Shown here: positions 8,626-17,927 of the stretch, one piece after another
Position numbering within the stretch: position 1 is the first letter of the stretch
Layout: each line of letters begins with the position of its first letter
Source of the DNA: Phoronis australis
Taxonomy: Eukaryota > Phoronida > Phoronidae
NCBI GenBank assembly: GCA_002633005.1
Contig: NMRA01001301.1
Span: 1-20,407 of the forward strand
DNA: 20,407 nt
Direction of reading: 5' to 3'
Notes under the pieces: model-generated
Told to the model about the DNA's origin: nothing
The model's database searches: none
The model's input: only the letters and a program-made list of their open reading frames with translations
Made by a program: the position numbers and the translations under genes

Positions 8626-9528
8626 CTCATACACTAGAATGTCCCCGTACATTGGAGACATACACGTTGATTTGCCTAGTGATACACAGCGTACTTCGTT
8701 ACCCTGCACGGACTACAAAAATATATCGGAACTTAGTATTTCAAGCATTTATTTCCATGATGTTAGGAAAGATGACAAGCTAAATCACTACTTCATTCAT
8801 CAACAACAGTGTATATTCGGCATTTTGAAAAGCGATCTTGTCTGAAAAAATCATTTAATAGATATGCTTGTATGGACATACCCTTAATATATTGGGTTTT
8901 CGTGTTTACATGAAACTCAAACCCTACAGAAAACATTTGACATACATGTAGATAAAAGGACTTCATCTAATGCAAAGGAAAAGCAAAACCAAATGTAGAG
9001 GGACAACTTGAAAGACAATTCCTTTACAAGTTGTTCCTGAGGTAAACTTATGTTAGAAGAAGTGTTCTTTCCGCTGGTACCACATGTTAACGAAAGCGGT
9101 AAGTTTCTGTATCTCTCTACCAACATTCTTGAATTACATGTACATGCATGAAATTCGTTCGAATTCAATTTTGTGAACAATAATTGAAGCAAGAAACGTG
9201 AAATCACGCTCTCTTAAAGTGATGAATAACCCTGACCACTAATCAACGGAACAGACCAAATTTGTTTTGTAAACGGTCGCACAAGAGAATTATGTAGCCT
9301 GCATGCATGTGTATCTGTTTAAAACTGTGTTTTTGTTAAAGTCACTGCATCAGTTGGCTTCAAATCCAACTGTGTAAACGCATTAATTGCCACTTGGAAT
9401 TCTTTACATCCACTTCGAAGATTTTATTTTCAGAGTATCACTTTTTCTGTATTAGGGAGTAAAGTCGGGACACAATCAGTGTTGTGTTCTCACATGTACC
9501 TAGAAGACTGTAATTTTGCAATTAAATG
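8626..9528. other. No gene seen
   Basis: The small overlapping frames at 8583-8845 and the minus-strand frame at 8917-9207 show no domain-like features. Several ACATGTACATG-type runs are present. Confidence 0.5.
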
Positions 9529-9775
9529 GTTACGATTTCTACAAACTCCGCAAGTTACATCAAAATCTGAATAACTATACATGACTACTGACACTACAAC
9601 TGATCCCAAATTCGCACTTTTATGCATCGGCGACAATAAAATCTACGCTCACAATCAACCGGTTGTTGATTTTGGCCCCAGGAAACTTTTTTTTCTGTGC
9701 TTGATGCATTTACAAATTAAGCGAAATGAAACAAGTCCCAACGGAAAGATGCGAGCACGTAATGAAGTAACGAAA
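9529..9775 (+). repeat. Dispersed direct repeat, copy 2
   Basis: Partner of 5855-6110. It overlaps the start of the longest ATG ORF in this area (9581-9988). Confidence 0.55.
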
Positions 9776-9988
9776 AGTGATAACTTCATATACTTGCAAT
9801 TACAGGATACTCCTTTAACATTTTCCACATTGAACACAATTGCAGTCGTAACACGTAGAGCGTTTTTTGGATTTTACACAGAATTCGATTGTAATATAAA
9901 TCATTACTTAATTGTTATGTGTAGAAAACGCCTCATAACCAGTGCTAAAATTTATAATTCAGCAAGACCATGTGGTTTCCGTCGATAA
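9581..9988 (+). CDS. Unrecognised 135-codon ORF, probably not a gene
   Basis: An ATG-started frame begins MTTDTTTDPKFALLCIGDNK and ends at TAA 9986-9988. It has no recognisable domain, signal peptide or membrane segment. Its first 65 codons lie in a dispersed repeat whose other copy (5855-6110) does not keep the frame open. A frame of this length is expected about once by chance in this much AT-rich sequence on six frames. It is listed because it is the longest ATG frame outside repeats and known exons. Confidence 0.12.
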   Translation: MTTDTTTDPKFALLCIGDNKIYAHNQPVVDFGPRKLFFLCLMHLQIKRNETSPNGKMRARNEVTKSDNFIYLQLQDTPLTFSTLNTIAVVTRRAFFGFYTEFDCNINHYLIVMCRKRLITSAKIYNSARPCGFRR

Positions 9989-10574
9989 TTTCAAATGAAC
10001 ACTCAATTTGCAGTCATTTCCTCCAATTCCGTTCAGGTCATACAGTTTTACAGTGATTAAAGAGTTACCTACGTTACGTTCCATTATCCTGGTGTGTAAA
10101 AATCAAGAACATTTCCAGCATCACGATCTAAGCTAGAATCTTATCAAGCAAGCATTTGTGGGTTGCCACACACTACTGTGGTTATGTTGGTCAAAGCTTA
10201 GTAACACAAAGGAATTAAAGGTGATATTTATTTTCAACCATTCTTTCTCCATTCGATTTTTTGTGAAAGTATTTCTTGCAAAACACATTAATTTGCTTCC
10301 CGAATTTTTTTAAGTAATTCCAAATAGTATTTTTAAATATTGGTTCTCAGCAGGAGCACGGTTACAACATGTGGCTGGATTACATGAGCTAACCAGATGA
10401 AAGCAGACAATAAGAGAGCTAGACTATGTAAGCGTCGGTTTGTCACTGCAAAGCAGATGACTAGAAAGGCCAATCAGGTAGTCGGGTTACTCATTCCACA
10501 GCGCGGGTGCGTAATGTACATGTAAACTTTATAAACCGGTATATGGGTCAGAGTGGACTAACAACAAACTATTA
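9989..10574. other. No gene seen
   Basis: AT-rich spacer; no frame with coding character. A small inverted repeat around 10562-10584 (AACAAACTA / TTAGTTGTTT) marks the edge of palindromic element copy 3. Confidence 0.5.
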
Positions 10575-10765
10575 GTTGTTTGTTTGGGCAAAGTTCTTCT
10601 TCAACGTCATAACTTGGCAACTGCCTACTGAGGATACGTATACTCCAAATCGGTCGTCTAAGCTAGGCGATCAGTGTGGCGACCCAATAGCCGACCAAAG
10701 AGGAAACTCAGCTGTCGGTTTCTCGTAGGCCGTGACTGGCGGATTGACGACCGGTCAGACGAAAG
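10575..10765 (+). repeat. Palindromic GCCGACCGGTCGGC element, copy 3 (diverged)
   Basis: Aligns with 8158-8350 in order: TTGTTTGGxCAAAGTTC, CGTCATAA, AATxGGTCGTCTAxGCTAGGCGA, CGACCCAA, AGCCGACCA, AGAGGxxACTCAGC. The palindromic core and the AAAATTCGTGATG end are lost or truncated. It directly abuts the C-type-lectin-like segment. Confidence 0.65.
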
Positions 10766-10768
10766 CTT

Positions 10769-10945
10769 GTGACGCAAGTTCCTGGAAAAAACTGCTATTT
10801 TGGAGCTCGACTGGTATCGATATCATCAGAGAAAGAGCTTCATCGGGAAATCAAGCAGCAAGAGTTCTTAAAGAACGTACGGCACCGCAAGTCGGCGAAA
10901 ATGAGCACGATAGGCTTACTGGTGATTATCAAACATAGTTTTTGT
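10769..10945 (+). pseudogene. C-type-lectin-like domain fragment
   Basis: One frame reads GKNCYFGARLVSISSEKELH and then REIKQQEFLKNV. This is the classic start of a C-type lectin-like domain: first core Cys, GARLVSI strand, S-x-x-E and the second helix. Some 20 codons later STIGLL stands where the WIGL motif of the domain belongs, but the Trp is missing. The alternative frame offers ASSWKK just before the Cys and NEH...LTGDYQT around the WIGL position, as if small indels had shifted the frame on both sides. C-x2-G instead of the usual C-x3-G spacing also fits a lost codon. No second half of the domain (WND, last Cys pair) is seen downstream. It is probably a decayed exon; a diverged functional exon is less likely. 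Confidence 0.5.
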
Positions 10946-11008
10946 TTATGTTGCCAGGTTTTTATTAAGGTTTTTGCGGTAACTTTGACGAAGCTAGAAA
11001 AACTTTAA

Positions 11009-11922
11009 CAATTCTTATCATTTTTGTGCAAACTGTGTGTCCCTCTGTTTCTCTGCTGGTTCATTGCGTATGATTGAGTATCGATTGTTACTGATGATAC
11101 CTCACTTTGGTAGTGCGTACATGTACATGTAGCTTGTTGAATTTAATTACTGTTCTCAGCAAGGGTTTACTATAATGCACACTATACCAAACTGATGAAA
11201 ACATGGGGCCGAATTTTGCATTGTGAGTCCCGTAACTTACAGGTGATGCGTGGGACCTCTACAAAAATGCTCACCAAACGATTATCGCTCAACAAATTAA
11301 AATAAAACAAAACAAATCTATATTTTTGGAAAAGAAAAGCAATTAACGTGGCTTTTACACCGAATTAAGAAAATTTAAAGCTCCAGTCCATATAAAAACC
11401 AGTAGATTTTCAAAAATGAAACAAAACAACTTCATTTTTGTACCCGGATTAATAAGCCTATCCTACCAAAAATCTAAATGCCGAATTGTGTGCACACAGT
11501 GACCTGTAACTTCGCCGTTGGATCACGAGACCGCAAGCTGGCACAATTGGGCATTTTAGTTGTGTCCAAATTTGTAGGTTTTCAGCAACGAAAATGAGTA
11601 TTTTATCAAATACATCAAAAGTTGTAATTGATGGCTGGAATAACCAACATATACTGCGGCAACTCTCGGCAGGAATGATAACTATAATGACCTCGAGTGT
11701 GTTAGGAGACCCCAAAATTAGCTACGGGGTACACTTTAGGGAAACTCTGAGTGACAAGTGAAGAAGGCTGAGCCTGAGATAACCTAAGCCTCTCTAGGTT
11801 TCGATAATGGTGTACATGTATATTAACACCCTGCCCCTTTCCTCCTGAGCGTAGCAGTATTGTCGCACTTCGCATTTTTGGTAATGGATGTCTGTGATTG
11901 TTTCACTAAACAACAGGCGTAG
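11009..11922. other. No gene seen
   Basis: An 85-codon minus-strand frame at 11458-11715 reads like ordinary non-coding shadow and has no domain. There is no splice or poly(A) context that I can support. Confidence 0.45.
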
Positions 11923-12613
11923 TACCTTGAAGTCGAAGACAACAAAAATAGAATCCTTCTGGACTTGAAAGAAGCATCCGTGTTCAGTGGAGTGAAGAGA
12001 CGATATTTGTCTGCAAGTTTACAGCCAATGCGCCATAGTTCTTAAAATACGGGGTAGGTAGGAAAACCAATGTCTCTGAAAATCCTCCATGTGACGACTT
12101 TCCAACACCAAGAGTTGAGGTTGGCAATGTTTCTAGTGATGAGCCTCAACAAAAGTTCGAAATTTTTGATACAGACGCAGAACCTGGTCAGCATTTGATT
12201 ATGGGTAACCACTACAAGCATTTACAGAGGGGAAACCACATAATTATAATCACATCGCACGATAGTGGTCAGAAATGGTTTCAGATATAAGAACCGGGGC
12301 GTCATTCGAGACAGTCTCAGAGAATGAATGCTCAAGTATTAGAGTGGGCATTGAAAAAACGGTCAAGGTCAACGAGGTTTTCAGTAAAAAGTAACAAATT
12401 TCTAACAAACATATTCCATGGAGGAAAAAAAGTCAGGTAAATTACGTTCACTCTCGGAAGTGGACTCCTCCGGGAAAGAGTTTACCTGTGATGATATGAT
12501 GAGTCGCAGATTGCTGATCTTTTTCACGACTGTCCGTAGAACCAATGGATTTTGAAAATTATGCCATTAAAGGAAAATTTCACCCGAAAACATCCTATTT
12601 TGTATCAATTTAG
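11923..12613 (+). pseudogene. Decayed coding region in alternating frames, possibly FAM111-like N-terminal part
   Basis: Five protein-like segments follow one another on the plus strand in different frames. 11923-12045 begins YLEVEDNKNRILLDLKEASV. 12039-12290 includes NVSENPPCDDFPTPRVEVGN and RGNHIIIITSHDSG. 12275-12394 includes ENECSSIRVGIEKTVKVNEV. 12418-12555 includes SEVDSSGKEFTCDDM. 12545-12613 reads MDFENYAIKGKFHPKTSYFV. Each begins where its predecessor stops or slightly before, as expected of one frame broken by indels. From memory, the order resembles the FAM111 N-terminal region: a GSHxxITFS strand, then a Glu-Cys followed by beta-strands, then an LCVYxxKGETIxDAL motif (here VDSSGKEFTCDDM). 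That likeness is suggestive only. No protease domain follows within 1 kb. The last segment overlaps a dispersed repeat, so a transposon origin is also possible. Confidence 0.45.
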
Positions 12614-12697
12614 ATCGAGTAGTTCCACACGATAACATCAAGCTCAGTTGTTTTACCTGACACCTGACGGCAGACGGAGTTGTTGAAATTAACCAAC
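12560..12697 (+). repeat. Dispersed repeat, copy 2 (inverted relative to 120-262)
   Basis: Best matched at 12650-12690, with weaker similarity extending left into the decayed coding region. The two copies align codon by codon over KGxxHPKTxxFxSI-stop, copy 1 having an extra stop. Confidence 0.7.
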
Positions 12698-13051
12698 GGC
12701 GTAATACATGTAGGTTCGAACGCTGTCTGTTTAGCCATTCACAACAGGCTTACTGGTGTCAACTTATCGCTTGAATGCATCGTTTTACAACAGTAAGCAA
12801 TCAAATTTCGTTGTAAAACCCTTACAAATACATCGAATTCATGAACAAACGAGTTGGTTTATTTCATTTTTACGGATTTACAGGTACATTTATTGAACGT
12901 ACGGTAGCCTACAGAGTTCGGTAGGCCAAGTTATCATGCTCGATCGCGGAAGTTTGGGTCTGTTTGGAGATCAATTCGAGTCGTTCTTTGGTGTAATACA
13001 GAGGTGAAAGTTATCTGTGTGTTGTAACCTTAAACTTGTAAAAGGCTTGTT

Positions 13052-13186
13052 ATGCCTGCCTGTGCCTCGGAACCCGATGAAGCCCGTTGCAGCCGCCGGG
13101 ACTGGCCTTCTCTAATAGAAACCAGCTTAAGTTGGAAACTCATCCTCCAGTCACAAAAAGACTACACTAGGGAGCCAAAGAAATAA
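13052..13186 (+). CDS. Short CpG-rich coding-like ORF, 44 residues, unrecognised
   Basis: ATG at 13052 opens a frame reading MPACASEPDEARCSRRDWPS, then LIETSLSWKLILQSQKDYTR, to TAA at 13184-13186. Base composition is clearly richer in CpG and GC than its surroundings. Composition looks protein-like (charged, Trp and Cys present), but I recognise no family and no splice partner. It may be a small exon, a fragment of a decayed gene or a mobile-element piece. Confidence 0.25.
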   Translation: MPACASEPDEARCSRRDWPSLIETSLSWKLILQSQKDYTREPKK

Positions 13187-13643
13187 TGTGCATGTATTTA
13201 TTTTGGTTAATTAGCCACGAAACTTCAAATTTACTTACTTATCGGGGGCTGCCAAGTCAAGATACCCTTTTACGGAAACGTCAGGGAAAAATCTGTACAG
13301 TAACAATGGTATGAATAATGTATTTGTATATCAAAAAAGATTCCCCTAACATGTGACCATAGCCTATAAAATCGAGTTATTGTTTAACAACAGCTTTCTG
13401 TCAGCAAACACTGAATTAGCACGCGCTCACACGGCCTCGGATCCCGGCTGTCAATTACCTTAATATCATCTCAAGGCAGTGGTTTAGTCATTGCTGTCTT
13501 CTCGAAACATTTGCACTCACGAATATTCCAAATGCATGAAAAATCGCATGCAATGCGACAGACTTTGTTTAAGTTCAATGTATGCATTGGCAATGTTGAG
13601 AATAATTCATTTTGAAGCAGAACGCAAAATAATAAACGTCAAC

Positions 13644-13895
13644 ATGCCAACTCGCAATCCCGACGAGAGCTCACCCGACGAAGACTTGGCAGGTGGATAG
13701 TAAAGTTTCACAGGCTATCAGTTCTATCAGGAACACAGTGATCGAGAAACACTAGAGAGGCACCGTGAACATGCACAGGCAACGGAACGTATGGATACAT
13801 GTAGTTCTTTGCTAAGCCAGAATTCGTCGGACTCACAGTCGACGACTGCCGGCTACAGTCACGGAGATGTTTCACGGCCTCATACTTGCTATTAA
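13644..13895 (+). pseudogene. Coding-like frame interrupted by two consecutive stops
   Basis: ATG 13644 reads MPTRNPDESSPDEDLAGG, then TAG TAA at 13698-13703. The same frame then continues for 63 open codons, SFTGYQFYQEHSDRETLERH, then REHAQATERMDTCSSLLSQN, with an S/T/Q-rich tail, to TAA at 13893-13895. The residues are strongly protein-like, and CpG and in-frame Glu/Asp/Ser codons are frequent. A donor-like CAG|GTGGAT (13693) and an acceptor-like TTTCACAG (13713) flank the two stops, but a 21-base intron is too short for animal splicing. Either two neighbouring exons use these sites separately, or this is a broken frame. I do not recognise the protein. Confidence 0.35.
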
Positions 13896-14011
13896 CAGAG
13901 TACTTTTCATTCTTCATTGCCGCAATCGACTTCTTAAGCATTTCGGACTGTCGAGGAAGTCAAAAATCAATATATTCCCGCTTTCCTTGCATCTGCATAC
14001 TTGAGACAACC

Positions 14012-14161
14012 ATGAACGATTCGCCGCAACATAGCAGAATCCATACTGCAAATGAACCACTGACGTCGCTGCGTCGTTTCTCATATTCCCCACAGGTAAA
14101 ACGACACACCTCTCGGCAAAGTGAGGTCGACCGTATGCGAGGCGATGTGAATATGGATTGA
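14012..14161 (+). CDS. Coding-like ORF, 49 residues, possible first exon
   Basis: The ATG at 14012 has a favourable context (ACAACCATGA). The frame reads MNDSPQHSRIHTANEPLTSL, then RRFSYSPQ, where TTCCCCACAG|GTAAAA could be a donor at 14095. Without splicing it continues RHTSRQSEVDRMRGDVNMD to TGA at 14159-14161. It is CpG-rich, like the two coding-like patches just upstream. I recognise no family. A competing 110-codon minus-strand frame (13914-14246) covers the same bases but is less protein-like. Confidence 0.28.
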   Translation: MNDSPQHSRIHTANEPLTSLRRFSYSPQVKRHTSRQSEVDRMRGDVNMD

Positions 14162-14789
14162 TTAAGACGGTAAAAAGACAAATGAAATCGGGTGGGCATT
14201 CTTCTTTAAAAAATTCAACCACTGCCCAGTCAAATCGTATTTTCATTTGTTATGAGCTTAACATGCATCAGAGTAAAATGCATTCAAACATGCCTACTTA
14301 GACGACAAACTTTGCTCCAAAATTGAAGAACAGGCCATAAAAAGACAAAGTGCTGAATGAAAGTGTATAAAAAGTGAGATTTTCTACATCTCACAAAACG
14401 AAACCCATGTGCTAACTTTAAAAACATCTGAGATTCTTGGTGTATACTCTAATTTTTCGAATTTATTTTGAATAAATCTTGAAACCAAGCGTAAACGATG
14501 GGATACAGAAAACTTAGCTATCTAGTTCAAGAGAGCCCTAACTGATATCACAGCTCATGCTAAAGCGTGATGGTAAGATAAAAATGTTTTACTGTTTTGT
14601 TGGATGAATGCTTTGTTCAACCGTTTAATGTTATCTCAAGCCTTATTTAGTGGTATCCATTCTAACTCGAAAACACTAAGCTTTGTGAACTAATAAAGGA
14701 ATGTAATTTATGTTATAAACTACTGAGAGATGATTTGCTCCATCCGGGAACTGAGCTGACTGAGGAGTTATGACTACACAGGTAAAACT
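14162..14789. other. No gene seen
   Basis: AT-rich spacer without frames of note. Confidence 0.55.
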
Positions 14790-15085
14790 AGCCCCATCAC
14801 GGAAGCTCAAGCAAGCAGCATGCTAGAGGTGCCCCTATTTAGGCAGGACAGGAAGCAAAGGGCACTGGAGCCCGTAAAAACGCAAACATTGTTTTTCGGG
14901 AGGACGGGCCCATACCAATTTGACTGCGCCAATCTAACCCCCTACTGTCGCCACCACCGCTGTTCTCCAGATGGCAGCTATATTGGTACCGAAAATAAAT
15001 GTCCGCTATTAGTAGCGGAGCAGCCCCAAGGATGCAGCCCTCATAAATTGGTTAACCATGAACCAATAAAAATTCACGTAAAATA
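14790..15085. repeat. GC-richer segment, possibly a dispersed repeat
   Basis: This stretch is richer in G+C than its flanks and contains ATGGCAGCTATATTGGTACC, a type of motif often seen in repeats of marine invertebrates. It ends in an A/T-rich tail (AATAAAAATTCACGTAAAATAAA) that would suit a retroposed short element. An 88-codon frame (14820-15086) covers it but shows no domain. Only one copy is visible in this window, so the repeat status is a guess. Confidence 0.3.
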
Positions 15086-15313
15086 AAATTGAGTCTAGGA
15101 CAAGCGCATTAACACTTAGTTGAATGGGAACTGGATTAATTAAATGTAGCTGAGATATAACGGTGTGAAATTATCAAACTCGATGAACTAAATCCAGTTG
15201 CTGGTCAGCTCAGCTATGATTACTTTGAAACAGTCAAGGGGCATGGTGTTTCGCTTGTGAAAGAACGTGGGATAGGGCACTAAATGGTGTCCCGCGCAAA
15301 GTATACGTACGCT

Positions 15314-15362
15314 GTGAATCACGTGACGATTCACGTGGCCTCCGGAAGTCCTCGAGAGGACT
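15314..15362. repeat. Two adjacent palindromes around CACGTG
   Basis: GTGAATC at 15314-15320 pairs exactly with GATTCAC at 15328-15334 across ACGTGAC, giving an internal TCACGTGA (E-box-like core). Thirteen bases on, AGTCCT at 15347-15352 pairs with AGGACT at 15357-15362 across CGAG. GTATACGTAC lies just upstream at 15301. This could be a small regulatory cluster or an element end; nothing else supports a promoter. Confidence 0.45.
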
Positions 15363-16586
15363 CAATCCGTAAGTCCAGTAATTGATTTATTTTTCTACAT
15401 ACTTCCTCAGCCAAAAGATCAAGCCATTTGAATTGGGACACTTTGTAAAACTATCGAACATTCACCATAATTCTTGAGACTTATTTCACATATAGACAAA
15501 AATCGCTTTGCTAATTGAGGATCTAATCGAATTTTACCATTTCTTGCAAATTAGCTTCTAACTGTCAAAAATTTGTTTTCGTAGAAAAAAAAAACAGTAA
15601 ACCACGAATGAATCTTAGAGTCAAGAGACGAATAAACTTGATGGCACACCCCACATGCGACTCAAAACGCCACGTACATATCATTTTGTGCTGTATGCAA
15701 ATATTTCCCCGATAATTGCGTTTGGGCCCCATTCAGAGACTGCCTGGAATGCAGGCCATCCTTTGCTATCCTCTCTGTGTGGTTGGAACCCCTTTCTGCA
15801 TCATCTTAGATTCGCCAATTGTGAGTCAACAATAGGTCTACTTGTTTGCGAGGTTTTGCGCATTCAGTACTCAAGATGATACGGTGGGTTTCAGGCGCAT
15901 ACCTCCCTCTAATATCACCACTACAGCACTGGTGCGCAATATATTCATCAAGGTACGCACGCCAGTACGTAAGTTAATAGGCAACACAGTTGTCCGTCTT
16001 AGGCAATTAAGGAACGACATGTTGCCTAGGTAACAAGGAGAACACAGTGTTATATGGATGCAAGTTTTAAAGAACGCCAAACTCGTAGTTTTGCTCATTA
16101 TTCAATCCACCGCAGCTTGAAATGGAAATTGAACCCATATTCGACATCACACGCTATGCTTATTTGTACCACCGCTTTTCGGACATTTAAGTAACCTTTG
16201 ACACGATGACAGAGTTCACGGCAATATCTGTACGAAAGTCATTGATGTCTCCTAAGGTGAATACGAATAGCAGCTGCAATAGAGATTATTGTTTCAAGTT
16301 AGAATAAATAAATTCATCAAAATTGTGACAACTTCTCGTGAATATTCAGGATCTACAATGAACTTAAAAACACAGTAGTGTTAAAAAATCCAACCCGCGT
16401 TGAAAATCGTCGGGCTTTTGACCCTGTAGTATCACACTCTCAAACGATTCACTGCTACTACAAGGATAGGGATCGGCATTATACACCAATAAACTTTCAA
16501 AAGTGTGTTGGTTAGACCCCGAAAATGTGATACTGACCCATGAGTTGTAATGTATATGAGGAATAAACATATCCTGCGAGTCTTAC
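15363..16586. other. No gene seen; the last MAM exon would be expected here
   Basis: The minus-strand MAM gene needs at least one more exon below 16587 to finish the domain (the usual GDIAxDDI ending). I searched the minus-strand frames and found no such motif. The frames at 15655-16098 and 16364-16570 show no domain. Confidence 0.4.
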
Positions 16587-16799
16587 CCTGTAGCCTGGCG
16601 AATTTTCCGAATACTCCAAAGCATTGAAAGAGTCAGCACTCCAAGGGCATTCCGATTGTACCATTGTCCTTCCACAACTTTGACCCTCATATGACCCCAG
16701 CAACGTCATGCTGGCTCCACCCTCTTCACGTTGAAAAATCTCCAGTTTGCTTTCGTTCTTCCCGAACATGTTATATTTAAAAATCCACCTTAATGTTAC
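16587..16799 (-). CDS. MAM domain, third exon
   Basis: The acceptor is tttgattggcag and the donor is GTAAGA; the exon is 71 codons with phases 0-0. It reads VTLRWIFKYNMFGKNESKLE, then IFQREEGGASMTLLGSYEGQ, equivalent to the MAM CxLxFxYxMxG...LxV strand pair and the following loop. The leading Cys of that motif is replaced by Val. No phase-1 acceptor compatible with the preceding exon exists nearby. The frame itself is intact. Confidence 0.7.
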
Positions 16800-17091
16800 C
16801 TGCCAATCAAATTTTAGATCAGGTCGCGATCGCACAAACTGGTACGCCAGAAAAAAAAACAAGATGATCGCTGATCACGTGAAAATTCACCTGAGGTCTT
16901 GCGACGATTAAACAATATGATCTGTGTTTGCCAAATCTATAAAGTACTAAAATGACGCTCTGGAACTTGCTTTTAAATATAAGTAGGTAACGCGATACAG
17001 GAATGCTAATTTGCTTTGAGTTTGTGTTGTTTTTGTCTCTTGGTTTGAGAAGTCCAGATGTGTTTAGCAGCTCAACAGAGCGAAGTAGTCA

Positions 17092-17244
17092 ATGCGATCC
17101 ATCACGGAATGTATGCAAAATAAACTGAAGGATCCCAGATGTCAGAGCATTCATGGCAAGAAGTCAGAATCGACAAGACCAGATGACACCGACAAAAAAG
17201 ACAGTGACATTGTGCATGAAGGCAGCGACACCTACAGGCAATAA
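17092..17244 (+). CDS. 50-codon ORF antisense within the MAM intron, unrecognised
   Basis: ATG 17092 reads MRSITECMQNKLKDPRCQSI, then HGKKSESTRPDDTDKKDSDI, to TAA at 17242-17244. The Lys/Asp/Ser-rich composition looks like a protein, not chance AT-rich reading, and a second frame is also open nearby. No domain, splice partner or poly(A) context supports a gene. It may be a fragment of an inserted element. Confidence 0.2.
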   Translation: MRSITECMQNKLKDPRCQSIHGKKSESTRPDDTDKKDSDIVHEGSDTYRQ

Positions 17245-17420
17245 CTTTACTTAAATGTTCTTAGAGCTGGTGCAAAAATACATGGATTAGTCACCACATC
17301 TACGCAAAAACAGAGTTATAAATATATAAATTAAAAAAAAAAATTTTAGTTACCTAAATTTTTATGATTGAAAAGACATTCCTTCACATTGACAGTTTAG
17401 GAAAACGCTATTGTACTCAC

Positions 17421-17549
17421 CTTGAATCAAAGCAGACTCCAAAGTCGCTGTCGATGAAGGAGGGTTTGGCCACGATCCATCGTAATAAAGGTAGGTATTG
17501 CCTTCGGCTGGGAGGCGGGGCCTGTGTGACGTGAATTACTTCTGCCGTC
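17421..17549 (-). pseudogene. MAM domain, second exon with a one-base frame break
   Basis: Frame 1 reads DGRSNSRHTGPASQP, matching MAM (x-TGPxxDH). Frame 3 reads EGNTYLYYDGSWPNPPSSTA, then TLESALIQ, matching the MAM strand that follows (GxYLYxDxS...AxLxS). The switch lies at the CAGCCGAAGGC near 17506. Adding one base there would restore continuity. As written, the exon is a multiple of three and the joined frame stops at TGA 17429-17427, three codons before the donor. Confidence 0.7.
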
Positions 17550-17927
17550 CTGTCAATGTCAAGGTATCAAACAGAATATGGCTAAGATGAACAAACAAAA
17601 ATGATAATATGCCCCAATTAAGATACAAACTGAGTTGCTTTTTAATTAAGTTAGTGGAAATCCCATTATCCCCACTTTGGCAAATAAAGTACTTTCAGAC
17701 GTAATCATGCGGGGTTGCCTAACTTGACGCCACAAGTGACGAATACAAACACAAACATGACAAACAACGCTTTAAGTTGACATTTGTATTACATATACTT
17801 GGGACTAACATGAACCAAACGAATTAAAGTCTGGTCCTAGCAAAGTTTGCGTAATCTGCAAAACATCTTGCAGTTTCAGCCTATGATCGTCGAATTTCAC
17901 AACATGCACATTAATTGTCGGACTTAC

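Noticed and set aside
8242-8709. A 155-codon minus-strand ORF, the longest in the window
   Set aside because: It runs through the minisatellite and the palindromic element; its residues repeat with the DNA repeat units (HHYTYM, ADRS/ADQ words) and show no domain.
12714-12722. GGTTCGAAC resembling a tRNA B box
   Set aside because: No A box, acceptor stem or anticodon arm can be placed around it.
13914-14246. A 110-codon minus-strand ORF
   Set aside because: No domain; it is opposite a more protein-like plus-strand frame.
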